From assembly GCF_002280785.1 (NCBI RefSeq), contig NZ_NCEQ01000012.1:23425-87424 (forward strand): a DNA stretch of 64,000 bases. The letters are read 5' to 3'. Each line of letters starts with the position of its first letter. The stretch's first letter is position 1. The notes under the pieces are model-generated. The model made no database searches and was not told where the DNA came from. It worked only from the letters and a program-made list of their open reading frames with translations. This document shows, in pieces, positions 43,511-51,683 of the stretch. The position numbers and the translations under genes were made by a program. The DNA is from Brevundimonas subvibrioides (lineage in GTDB: Bacteria > Pseudomonadota > Alphaproteobacteria > Caulobacterales > Caulobacteraceae).

Positions 43511-45567
43511 CCGAGACCGTCGAGGACTTTCACGAGGACTTCTTCAATGAAATCCGCACCCATGCGGATGCCGGGGGCCGCTTTATGGAGTCGGCCTTCC
43601 TCGAGAGCTACGGCGAATGGCTTGTGAACTCGGGCGAGTTCGAGACCTTCGACGTTGCCCCCTACAGAGCCGCAAGGGGTATGCGTGTGGATGCATACGG
43701 AGGAGACCCCCTGGAAGCCGAGGGCGTGCTTTCGCTTGCAGTCGTCGATTTCAATCCAGACTCTCAACTGGTCAGCCTGACCAAGACAGACGTCGAGGCG
43801 GCGTTCAAGCGCCTGGAGAACTTCCTGCGCGCATCACTTACGGACGGATTTCGCGATCAGCTGGAAGAAAGCTCGCCTGGCTACGGCCTAGCCGAACTGA
43901 TCCATGCGAGACGAGCCGGAATCAACCGGGTGCGTCTGTTCCTCATCAGCAACCGCGCACTCAAGGCCCGATATGACGGGATCGACGCTGGCACGGTCGA
44001 CGGGCTCGCAGTCAGTTACAACGTGTGGGACATGGGGCGTCTCCACCGTCTGGTCGCGTCCGGACGGGGGAAGGAAGACATCGAGATCGACTTCATGGAG
44101 CAGTTCGGCCAGCGGCTGCCCTGCCTTCCCGCGCATGTGGGCGGGGATGGTTACGAAGCCTATCTCTCGGTGGTCCCGGGCGAGCTGCTTTCGCGCATCT
44201 ACGACAAGTGGGGCGCGCGACTTCTCGAGGCGAACGTCCGCTCGTTCCTGCAGGCCAGAGGCGGGGTCAACAAGGGAATCCGGAACACGATCCTGAACGA
44301 TCCAGGTATGTTCTTCGCCTACAACAATGGCGTCACCGCGACCGCCGAGCAGGTTGAAACGGTCGTCGAGAACGGCACCACCTACATCAGCAGTCTCACC
44401 AACCTGCAGATCGTAAACGGGGGGCAGACAACGGCGTCCATCTTCTCGGCCGGGAAGAAGGACAAGGCCAATCTCGAGCGGATCTTCGTTCAGATGAAAC
44501 TGTCCGTGGTCGATCCGGAACGAGCCATGGAAGTGGTGCCGAAGATCTCCGAGTTCGCCAACAGTCAGAACAAGGTCAACGCCGCAGATTTCTTCGCCAA
44601 CCACCCATTCCACGTCCGCATGGAGGAGTTCTCGCGACGGATATGGGCGCCGGCTCTCGATGGGACATTCACGCAGAGCAAGTGGTTCTACGAGCGCGCG
44701 AGGGGCTCCTACGACAACGCCCGAGCCTACCTGACCAAGGCCAAGCGAGACGCTTTCGACGTCGAATATCCGAAAGTGCAGCGGTTCGCGAAGACGGATC
44801 TCGCAAAGTTCGAGATGGTCTGGGAAGGCTGCCCGGATCTGGTCAGCAAGGGTGCCCAGAAGACGTTCGGCGAGTATGCCAAGCTGGCCGGTCAGCGCTG
44901 GGACAAGGACAGCGATGCGATCAATGAACTGTATTTCCGCGCGGCTGTCGCGAAGGCCATCGTCTTCCGCAACCTTGAGAGCCTGGTCAGCGAACAGCAG
45001 TGGTATCAGGCGGAAGGCGGCTATCGCGCACAGATCGTCGCCTACACCATCGCGAAGTTCGACGACCTGCTGAAGTCAGGCGGGCTGGCCCTGAACTTCG
45101 ACATGATCTGGAAAGAGCAGGCGCTTCCCTCCGTCTTGGCGCGCACGCTGGTCGATCTTGCGGAGGTTGTCAGGCCGGCGATTGTCCAGCCGGACTCCAC
45201 CGTCGCGAACATCTCGGAATGGGCGAAGAAAAGCGCATGCTGGTCGCGCGTTCAGGCGCTTTCGTTTGAGCTGCCCGAGGAACTCGATGTGGTCCTGCTT
45301 GACCGACAGGCGAAGAAGGCGGTCGCGAAGGATGCCAAGGCCGTTCAGAAAATGGACAACGGCATCGAAGCCCAGGCGCGGGTGATGAAGCTGGGGCCGA
45401 GCGTCTGGTCCCGAGCGGGTGCCTATGCCGCGCAGCGCAAACTGTTGAGCCCCGCCGACCATTCCCTGATCGGGTTGGCTGCACGTCGCGCCATCCCCAC
45501 CGAGAAGCAGAGCATCCGACTGGTTGAGGCGCTCGGCGAGCTGGAAGCCGACGGCTTCATGTGCTGA
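43507..45567 (+). CDS. AIPR-family protein, defence operon gene 4
   Basis: A 686-residue protein with the AIPR (abortive infection phage resistance) core. Landmarks are EANVRSFLQARGGVNKGIRN (residues 241-260), FFAYNNGVTATAE (269-281) and LQIVNGGQTTASI (300-312). Members occur in phage-abortive systems and with Z1/DUF4420 genes. The biochemical activity is not established, and a nuclease or a specificity role has been proposed. The start overlaps the PD-(D/E)XK gene stop by 4 bp, so all four genes should be translated together. Confidence 0.88.
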   Translation: MTETVEDFHEDFFNEIRTHADAGGRFMESAFLESYGEWLVNSGEFETFDVAPYRAARGMRVDAYGGDPLEAEGVLSLAVVDFNPDSQLVSLTKTDVEAAFKRLENFLRASLTDGFRDQLEESSPGYGLAELIHARRAGINRVRLFLISNRALKARYDGIDAGTVDGLAVSYNVWDMGRLHRLVASGRGKEDIEIDFMEQFGQRLPCLPAHVGGDGYEAYLSVVPGELLSRIYDKWGARLLEANVRSFLQARGGVNKGIRNTILNDPGMFFAYNNGVTATAEQVETVVENGTTYISSLTNLQIVNGGQTTASIFSAGKKDKANLERIFVQMKLSVVDPERAMEVVPKISEFANSQNKVNAADFFANHPFHVRMEEFSRRIWAPALDGTFTQSKWFYERARGSYDNARAYLTKAKRDAFDVEYPKVQRFAKTDLAKFEMVWEGCPDLVSKGAQKTFGEYAKLAGQRWDKDSDAINELYFRAAVAKAIVFRNLESLVSEQQWYQAEGGYRAQIVAYTIAKFDDLLKSGGLALNFDMIWKEQALPSVLARTLVDLAEVVRPAIVQPDSTVANISEWAKKSACWSRVQALSFELPEELDVVLLDRQAKKAVAKDAKAVQKMDNGIEAQARVMKLGPSVWSRAGAYAAQRKLLSPADHSLIGLAARRAIPTEKQSIRLVEALGELEADGFMC

Positions 45568-45571
45568 CCGT

Positions 45572-45590
45572 TCGCCAAGATGGCGACTTT
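45572..45590. terminator. Weak hairpin between convergent AIPR and methyltransferase genes
   Basis: TCGCCA-AGA-TGGCGA followed by CTTT, 5 bp after the AIPR stop. The stem is only 6 bp, so termination would be modest. It lies in the 39-bp gap between the two convergent stops. Confidence 0.4.
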
Positions 45591-45606
45591 GGGCTGTCGT
45601 GGGAGC

Positions 45607-47175
45607 TCAGGTTGCGCCCTGCTGACCCGGCTCGCCGTATGAAAGGGCCCGGTGAAGAACCTCTGCGATCTGACGTGCGAGGAATGGGGGCACAGCGTTG
45701 CCGACCTGAACATACTGCTCGGTTCGATTGCCGAGGAACAGATAGTTGTCAGGAAACGTCTGCAAGCGGGCGGCTTCCCTGACGGTGAGCGACCGGCACT
45801 GCATTGGATCCGGGTGAATGAAGTAGTGGCCGTCCTTCGAGATGTGACTCGTCACCGTCGTTGATCGCTGGTCCCAGCCTTGAGTGCGAAAGCGATCGGC
45901 GAACTTGCCCGTTGTCCAGTTCGCGTGGGCCGGCGCAAGCGCCGTCGGGAACTCTTCCGCCTTCGGCGCACGGCCACGGACACCTGTAAACACGGCGCTG
46001 AAGAAGTAGCGTCCGAGGTCCTCGGTCATATGGCCCCGGCTTGAATGATTGAGCGTCACAGTGAGATTGGGCTCGGCAAGCCAGTCGGCGAGGAGAGCGG
46101 GGCAGTCATCTTCAAAACTTGCCGACGCCGTAGACAAACGAGGAGGTAGCGAGTTGGCTTTCTTGAAGCCCGCGAGCGCATTGCGAGCGGCCAATAGAAC
46201 GTCCGCGTCCAACTCTGATGCTTCCAGCGCGCTCACGACAGTTTCCATCTGCGAGGCGACCACCTCGCGCCATTCTGCGGCCGAATCCTCTCCTCGGCTG
46301 AGGCCGCTGCGCAGCGCAGGTAGCCCCCCGATTGCGTGCCGAACCGAGGAGCGCTCTCTGGCAACGGCTGTAGATGCACGATGATCGGGGGAGATTTTGG
46401 CTGCGATGTCCTTGCGAAGCCCGACGATGATTACGCGATGTCGGGCCTGGGGCACGCCGTAGTCCTCGGCCTTGACGATGTAGTCCTGATGCCGCGACGC
46501 CTTGCGGAGAGTCGTCCGCCCGTCGTCGTCCAGAGCGATTGCATAGAGCTCATATGCTTCGGGGTTGCCGTCCGCCGCGCGCAGATCGTCGAGCACCTTG
46601 TCGAATATGCGTTTGCCGTCGAGAGACGAAGAAAGCATCCCCTTCACGTTCTCCATGACGAATGCCACGGGACGCAGACCTTTCAGAATGCGGACATACT
46701 CCCGGTAGAGAAAATGCCGATGGTCCTCCTCCGGCACATAATCCTCGATCGCCTTATTCCGCGCCCGACCGACCAGGGAATATGCCTGACATGGTGGGCC
46801 TCCGATAACGATTGTCGGAACGCCGAGGGTGACAAGCTCCGCAATCCGTTTGTCCAGGATGCTGGCCGCCTTGGCGCTTCCAAGTTCGAGTTGAAGCGCC
46901 TCTTCTTCAGCCGTTTGCCATTCACCCTCGTGGGTCTCGGCCCAGTTCGGCATGGGACGCCCCCTATTGAGTGCGTCGTAATACTCCGTCGGGAGCTCGT
47001 CGAACTGACGCAGGAAGGCTCTCAGTTGCAGCGTTCGGTGAGCCGCCTTCTCCTTTTCGACCGACAGAGTGACAACGAACGGCGCACTACCCTCGTCGTT
47101 CGTGAAAGCCGAGAAGCCCTCGGCAAGACCACCCGGGCCTGCAAACAGATCGACGACCTGATAGTTTGAAGCCAT
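45607..47175 (-). CDS. dcm: DNA (cytosine-5) methyltransferase
   Basis: A 522-residue C5 methylase with all main motifs: I DLFAGPGGL (9-17), IV GGPPCQAYS with catalytic Cys129, VI ENVKGM (175-180), VIII QARHRVIIVG (243-252), IX REAARLQTFPD, and X QVGNAVPP. A long target-recognition region (about 260-430) separates VIII and IX. It should protect the host DNA from the restriction genes on the other strand. It is read toward them, ending 39 bp from the AIPR stop, with vsr divergent from its start. The recognised sequence cannot be read from the protein. Confidence 0.95.
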   Translation of the reverse strand: MASNYQVVDLFAGPGGLAEGFSAFTNDEGSAPFVVTLSVEKEKAAHRTLQLRAFLRQFDELPTEYYDALNRGRPMPNWAETHEGEWQTAEEEALQLELGSAKAASILDKRIAELVTLGVPTIVIGGPPCQAYSLVGRARNKAIEDYVPEEDHRHFLYREYVRILKGLRPVAFVMENVKGMLSSSLDGKRIFDKVLDDLRAADGNPEAYELYAIALDDDGRTTLRKASRHQDYIVKAEDYGVPQARHRVIIVGLRKDIAAKISPDHRASTAVARERSSVRHAIGGLPALRSGLSRGEDSAAEWREVVASQMETVVSALEASELDADVLLAARNALAGFKKANSLPPRLSTASASFEDDCPALLADWLAEPNLTVTLNHSSRGHMTEDLGRYFFSAVFTGVRGRAPKAEEFPTALAPAHANWTTGKFADRFRTQGWDQRSTTVTSHISKDGHYFIHPDPMQCRSLTVREAARLQTFPDNYLFLGNRTEQYVQVGNAVPPFLARQIAEVLHRALSYGEPGQQGAT

Positions 47176-47252
47176 GCCTCTGAAAGTCTCGCGTTCTGAT
47201 TCTGTTCGCTATCTACCAGGACAGGACGAAAGCTCCACACGAAAACACCTCG

Positions 47253-47690
47253 ATGGCTGACGTCGTCGATCCGGCGACCCGGTCGCGCATGATGGCCGGT
47301 ATCAAGGCCAAGAACACCAAGCCTGAAATGGTGGTCCGCCAAGGCCTTCATCGGGCTGGGTTTCGGTTTCGAACGCACGTGGGCGGCCTGCCCGGAAAGC
47401 CAGACCTCGTGTTGGCGAAATGGCGCGCGGTCGTGTTTGTTCATGGCTGCTTCTGGCACCGTCACGCCGGGTGTCGGTTCAGCACTCATCCGAGAACCCG
47501 CGAGGACTTCTGGCAGAGAAAGTTCGCCGGAAACGTGGAGAGAGATGCGCGGTCTCATGATGCGCTTCTCACCGCTGGCTGGCGTGTCGCTACGGTCTGG
47601 GAGTGCGCCATCCGGAGCCATCCTGTGGAGTGTCTCGAACAGCTCAGGCGCTGGATCGTTTCGGAAGAGATCACCACCTCGATAGGATGA
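47253..47690 (+). CDS. vsr: Very short patch repair endonuclease Vsr
   Basis: A 145-residue nuclease. The residues that matter in E. coli Vsr fall at the same numbers here: Glu25 (KPEMVVRQ), Asp51 (GKPDLVL), His64 (VFVHGCFWHRH) and His69. E. coli Thr63 is Val63 here. Vsr nicks next to T:G mismatches that arise when 5-methylcytosine deaminates, so it protects the sites made by the neighbouring methyltransferase. It is transcribed away from dcm, sharing a 77-bp gap as promoter region. Confidence 0.93.
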   Translation: MADVVDPATRSRMMAGIKAKNTKPEMVVRQGLHRAGFRFRTHVGGLPGKPDLVLAKWRAVVFVHGCFWHRHAGCRFSTHPRTREDFWQRKFAGNVERDARSHDALLTAGWRVATVWECAIRSHPVECLEQLRRWIVSEEITTSIG

Positions 47691-47990
47691 CGCGATGTCC
47701 ACGGAGTGCCGTTCTTGGCCGGGGCTTCTCGGCATTTCCCATGGCCAGTAGAGCTCGCAGGAGCGGTTGAAGTCACCTTCGCTGTCCGCTCCTTTGGAAT
47801 CGATGAGTTGGTCCTCCAGCACGTATTCAGTGGTCAGGAAACGCGCTTCAAGCGATGTCGGACGATGGTCGACGTTCTCAAGCCGTCTTGCTCGGCGTTG
47901 TGTGTGAAAACAGTGACTTGCCACAACCAGACGAGACGCGAAGGTCTAAGCTGATCCTGCGCACTTCAGCGCATGAAGGATTGAACGACC
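47691..47990. other. No confident gene
   Basis: A 300-bp stretch between vsr and the small gene at 47991. An 82-residue frame (47706-47954, plus) exists but has no ribosome-binding site or family pattern. The longer minus-strand frame is a shadow of vsr. It may hold the promoter of the next gene. Nothing else is evident. Confidence 0.35.
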
Positions 47991-48299
47991 ATGACACCAT
48001 TCGCTCTCGTAACATGGGCCGACGAGGCTCTCGTCGCCTACGAACCGCTCTTCAACAGGTCGGTCGAAGAGGCCCTTGCCTACGCGGAGGGCATGATCAC
48101 GGAGAGGGTCAATCCTAACCGCCCGGACGCGATCCGACCTGGCGTGACCTACGCCATGGAGGTCGGTCATCGGGACATCAGCCTGACTCCACACTTCCTC
48201 CCAGAGATCCTGGTGGGTGCGTGGTTCATCAGGGACGTCGAAGGCCGCTCAAGCATCGTCTGGCAGTCGAAGATCCATGACAGGCCTGCGCGTCACTGA
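47991..48299 (+). CDS. Hypothetical protein (102 aa)
   Basis: A 102-residue protein with GAAGGA about 12 bases before its ATG. It has a compact acidic-hydrophobic composition (WADEALVAYEPLFNRSVEEA, then VTYAMEVGHRD and ILVGAWFIRDVEGR). No family was recognised. Its stop overlaps the stop of the convergent GIY-YIG-like gene by 7 bp. It is in the middle of the island and might belong to either the defence or the core module. Confidence 0.5.
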   Translation: MTPFALVTWADEALVAYEPLFNRSVEEALAYAEGMITERVNPNRPDAIRPGVTYAMEVGHRDISLTPHFLPEILVGAWFIRDVEGRSSIVWQSKIHDRPARH

Positions 48300-48871
48300 G
48301 CGAATGTCCTGAACGGGAAGAGGGCGCGAAGAGTAAAGACGTCATGCGGTTCGGGCGGGTTTCCCCCGCCACGATCAGGCGCTTTGGCGTTTCCGACCGG
48401 ATACGCACCATGTTGTTCGACATAGGAGTCGAACGAGCACCACTCGAACGCTACCGGGCTCATTGTCGGAACGACCAGAACCACTAGGTGGCTTGGAGAA
48501 CAGTCGACGATTTGTCCGGACGTGATGAGCTTCGTGAGACTGTGTCGCGCGACTCCCGAACTCAGGCCGGCCACCAGCCGACTCATCCTATCTTTGAGCC
48601 GGCGGGTGCGACCGATGTAGAGGCACGCGAGTTCTCCGGCGAGAAACTGTCGAACCAGGTCAGGTCCGACCTTTCGCTCGTCGAATACGAAGTAGGTCGC
48701 CCGTCCGGTCCCCGATCGCCGAACTGCGGCGGCGACGGTTGCCCTGCGCGCCGGTCCGTCAAGGCAACGGAAGACCCAGTATCGATGGCGTGGCTCGATA
48801 CCCTTTTCGAGGCGAGGCGGCGGTGGCGAAACCGGGCTGAAGCTACCGGGCGACAGAAAGTCCGTCATCAA
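48293..48871 (-). CDS. Putative GIY-YIG-like protein
   Basis: A 192-residue protein. The segment ACLYIGRTRRLKDRMSRLVA (residues about 82-101) is close to the YIG-x-T-x-x-L-x-x-R core of GIY-YIG nucleases, with TYFVFDE just before it as a possible first strand. The catalytic Glu and Asn further on cannot be placed with confidence. It follows the AlpA-like gene with a 4-bp ATGA overlap, so the two are one unit. The protein could cut or nick DNA for element transfer or as defence. This call is tentative. Confidence 0.45.
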   Translation of the reverse strand: MMTDFLSPGSFSPVSPPPPRLEKGIEPRHRYWVFRCLDGPARRATVAAAVRRSGTGRATYFVFDERKVGPDLVRQFLAGELACLYIGRTRRLKDRMSRLVAGLSSGVARHSLTKLITSGQIVDCSPSHLVVLVVPTMSPVAFEWCSFDSYVEQHGAYPVGNAKAPDRGGGNPPEPHDVFTLRALFPFRTFAQ

Positions 48872-49071
48872 GACGCCGTCTGGTGGTCAACCCGACCGCC
48901 TGAAATCCATGCGTAGAGATCCGCTTGATAGTATCGGATTTGCCGCCCCAGCCGATAGTAGCTCGGGCCCTTGCCGAGGTGCCGCCATTGCTCGAGCGTT
49001 CGGTGGTCCAGTCCGAGCACCCGTGCAGCCAGCTTTGTGCAGAGCGGGGTTTCTTGAGGGCGTGTCGTCAT
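48868..49071 (-). CDS. AlpA/excisionase-like HTH protein
   Basis: A 67-residue protein with a MerR-type winged HTH. The pattern CTKLAARVLGLDHRTLEQWRHLGKGP with YYRLGRQIRYYQADLYAWI is the classic helix_turn_helix_17/AlpA pattern. Such proteins act as excisionase activators in tRNA-integrated islands and satellites, or as transcription regulators. It is divergent from the regulator at 49197. Its place near the middle of the island, away from the integrase, is unusual for a plain Xis. Confidence 0.82.
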   Translation of the reverse strand: MTTRPQETPLCTKLAARVLGLDHRTLEQWRHLGKGPSYYRLGRQIRYYQADLYAWISGGRVDHQTAS

Positions 49072-49196
49072 CGTGATGCAGATCCTTCTTGGCCGGGAAA
49101 AGCCCTCATCGACCGGCAGGAGCTGATCAACGACCTTGCGTAAGGCGGAGATTGCTATTACGAATATCAGACGTAGTAAGTCAAGGCCTGTTATTT
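49072..49196. promoter_or_regulatory. Divergent promoter region of the island regulators
   Basis: The 125 bp between the AlpA-like and MerR-like genes are locally AT-rich (GATTGCTATTACGAATATCA). ATTACG (49157-49162) and CGTAGTAAG (49172-49180) form an imperfect inverted repeat, a possible operator. No exact -35/-10 was assigned. Confidence 0.4.
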
Positions 49197-49859
49197 ATGA
49201 TATCACTCGCGGACGACCAGCTCCCCGCCTTCTCGTCGACGGAGGTCGGCCGGCTGCTTGAAGATCTGCCGTCGGTACGGGGCTTCTGGCTGGATGACGA
49301 GCTGTTGGCGGCGACCGGGCTGACCTCCGTGCCGCTCCTGCGCAAGGTGCAGGGGCTAGGGCTGCTGGATCCGAAGTATGTGGCGATGTCCGTTGGTGGT
49401 CGGCGTCGGGTGTGGACGTTCAAGGATGTCCTGCTCGTGCAGCTACTCGTCGAGTTCGCGAAGCGCGCCCGGATCCCGGTCCAGTCCGCTGTTGATTGGA
49501 TGCTGCGTCCCGGCCGTGACTGGCTCGTCGCGGCAGCGGATCTTGACGGGCTGATCGACGACGTTCTCGGCAGTCCGCCTGACCTCTCGCCCTACGTCGG
49601 TTCGCGCTTCATCATCGTGGATATGACGGACGTGTGGTTCGAGACCGAGCGTGACCTCTTCGAGCGGTCTGAAATCGACGCCCCTGGACCAGAAGTCGAG
49701 CCGCTGGGACCAAGCGCTCAGGTCGCGTCGTTCCTGGACGTGTTGAACCACGCGGGGACGGCACTGGTTGTGGATCTTGCGGCGATCGAGCTGACGGTGT
49801 GCGACGACGTCAAGGCGCAACGAGCGGCACACACTGCACAAGAGTGGGCTCGATCGTAG
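49197..49859 (+). CDS. MerR-like transcriptional regulator
   Basis: A 220-residue protein. Residues about 28-95 resemble a MerR-type HTH with a LDDELLAATGLTSVPLLRKV recognition part and a wing VGGRRRVWTFKDVLLVQLL. The C-terminal half has no ligand-domain match. ATG 49197 was chosen because it lies directly before this domain. The frame is open to 49089 without support. It is a candidate switch for the island with the AlpA-like gene divergent from it. Confidence 0.6.
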   Translation: MISLADDQLPAFSSTEVGRLLEDLPSVRGFWLDDELLAATGLTSVPLLRKVQGLGLLDPKYVAMSVGGRRRVWTFKDVLLVQLLVEFAKRARIPVQSAVDWMLRPGRDWLVAAADLDGLIDDVLGSPPDLSPYVGSRFIIVDMTDVWFETERDLFERSEIDAPGPEVEPLGPSAQVASFLDVLNHAGTALVVDLAAIELTVCDDVKAQRAAHTAQEWARS

Positions 49860-49903
49860 AGTGGCGTTCTAACGGCCGATGAAGGGTCCCCTACGATCGG
49901 GGA

Positions 49904-50512
49904 ATGACATCGACTACCTCGACGACAACCACGAACGCAGCGACCCGAGTGCCGGGTGCGGTCCTCCACATTGCCCCCGGTCAATCGTCCAGCGCAGCCT
50001 ACGCAAAGGCCACGCGCCCGGCGTTGATCGACTGGATCTCGAGGAGCGGGTGCGGCTGGGCGCTGACGCTGAATCCCAATCGCAGCCTCGGACTGGAGAC
50101 CGAACTCGAGATCGTGAAATCAGCGTTCCGAGACGCGGACAAGCACCTTCTCGGTCACCGCTTCAAGCAGGTCGATGGCCGCAATCGAATGCTGGGCTTC
50201 GTGGTCGCGGAGCACGTCGACAGCAACCTTCACTTCCACATAGCCCTACGGCCCGGTCGACCAGCTTCAGAGGTCGAAGAGGCTGAACGCTGTTCCGCGC
50301 TGGCCGTCGCATGGGAGCTTCGCGTCATCAGCGGGACAAGCCACCTGACAGCCATCAAGACAGCTGACGGATGGGGGCGATACATTTCCAAGGAGTTCCG
50401 CCGCGAAGGCTTCGAGTTCTGGCCATCCAGCTTCTGGTGGCCAGAGAGACAGCGCAGGCACGTATTGGATCGTAGCTGGGTCGACCGACATGGATCGGCT
50501 GGTGCGGTATAA
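49904..50512 (+). CDS. HUH-superfamily Rep/relaxase-like protein
   Basis: A 202-residue protein with the two marks of an HUH endonuclease: H110-F-H112 (AEHVDSNLHFHIALRP) and a Tyr motif Y160-I-S-K163 (WGRYISKE). An earlier segment, GWALTLNPNRSLG (51-63), fits the first Rep motif. Single-Tyr HUH Reps nick DNA to start rolling-circle replication or strand transfer. The N-terminus is threonine-rich. If active, it would let the island replicate or be mobilised after excision. No family name was assigned with certainty. Confidence 0.65.
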   Translation: MTSTTSTTTTNAATRVPGAVLHIAPGQSSSAAYAKATRPALIDWISRSGCGWALTLNPNRSLGLETELEIVKSAFRDADKHLLGHRFKQVDGRNRMLGFVVAEHVDSNLHFHIALRPGRPASEVEEAERCSALAVAWELRVISGTSHLTAIKTADGWGRYISKEFRREGFEFWPSSFWWPERQRRHVLDRSWVDRHGSAGAV

Positions 50513-50745
50513 TGGCCGGATATTCTCAGTGCTGCTCCAGTATTCGGAGCGCCTTGTGGCCTGTCTTCGCGGTGGCGCAAGTGCACGACCCGACAGCGAT
50601 CGGATGACGATCCGACCCTGTCGCCCGACCAGGCCGAGGCCCGTGTCGGAAGCGAAGCTATGTCGCCGGAACAGCCCGAACGGGAACGGCGCATTCCCTG
50701 AACTTTATTCAATCAGATCAAGCGCAATGCGCAGAAGGAACACAC

Positions 50746-51207
50746 ATGTTCGCACCTCTAACGAACGACGACTTCATCTCAGCTCTGGAGCAGGCATGGG
50801 AGAAAGGCAGCGACTCAGACAGCGAGAGCATGGCCAACATGATCAGCGTCGAGTGGGTTAAAGTCGACGACATAACTGGTGATGCTCGACCTTCACTTTC
50901 CAACATTGAATATGCTGCAAGAGTCCTAAAGTTGCAGCCATCAGAGATATTCTCCCTAGTCGCCTCCGATGTCTTGAATGGCGAAGCAGGGTCGAGTGAG
51001 AACTTCTTGGAGGAGCTGTTGGAATGGATCGTCTGCGCTGAACCGATAGAAAGAACCCGAGTTCTCGGTGGATATGCCATTCATCAAAAGATGCTTCGGG
51101 AGGACGCGCAAACTCAACTTGACGAAGGTGCCTTCCAGCCTCGCCGTATGAAGATACCGCTGGGTTCACGCCTTTATACCTCCATCCCGACAATAGTGTT
51201 GGCTTAG
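50746..51207 (+). CDS. Hypothetical protein (153 aa), island
   Basis: A 153-residue protein, acidic at the N-terminus (FISALEQAWEKGSDSDSE) and mostly helical (PSLSNIEYAARVLKLQPSEI, NFLEELLEWIVCAEPIERTR). It has a lower GC base use than its neighbours. GAAGGAACACAC precedes the ATG. No family was recognised. It could be an antitoxin-like or regulatory protein, but nothing in the sequence proves this. Confidence 0.5.
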   Translation: MFAPLTNDDFISALEQAWEKGSDSDSESMANMISVEWVKVDDITGDARPSLSNIEYAARVLKLQPSEIFSLVASDVLNGEAGSSENFLEELLEWIVCAEPIERTRVLGGYAIHQKMLREDAQTQLDEGAFQPRRMKIPLGSRLYTSIPTIVLA

Positions 51208-51683
51208 AAACATCGGGATCATGCCGGGGGAATTGCGCTCTTGCACGACGACCTCGGCCGTCCGACCGCACTGAACCGAAAGAACGTCGTTTCCGAATCC
51301 TCAGAAACACTCACTTTCACACGCTCAAAATACACTTTCTTTCACTTGATTGTCGGGTTCAGTGCCGTTGATACGTCCCTCAGCCAGCGAGCCAGGAGGT
51401 ATAAGAACAGAGAGGTGCGGCCCTCTAGCGACCGTAACGCCACGGCCGATGCAATGGATCAGGTTCGCCGTAAGGCTCTGTCCTTACCCCACTCTTTCCG
51501 TCCAGCCACCCGGAACCCAAGCTGGACAACGGCTCCGGACATCGATCCGCAGTCGGCTGCTTCCACCCCTGCGGCTCGAGGTGGGAGGCCGACGGCAGCC
51601 GGTAGTTCGAAACGGGGCACGCCACGCGCTAGGGGTGCCAACGGGGGACCGGCGAGAAAACCTCGTCGCTCTCTTGCTGAGAG
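51208..51683. other. AT-rich intergenic stretch in the island, no confident gene
   Basis: 476 bp. The left part (about 51295-51360) is the most AT-rich part of the island and carries repeated TTTCAC-like words (ACTCACTTTCACACG, CACTTTCTTTCACTTG). A 148-residue plus-strand frame (51241-51687) is low in complexity toward its end, overlaps the next gene stop and lacks a family, so I do not call it. The AT-rich words could be part of a replication origin or promoter. Confidence 0.35.

Noticed and set aside
47706..47954. 82-codon plus-strand frame after vsr
   Set aside because: No ribosome-binding site and no recognisable pattern, so it was left as unassigned sequence.
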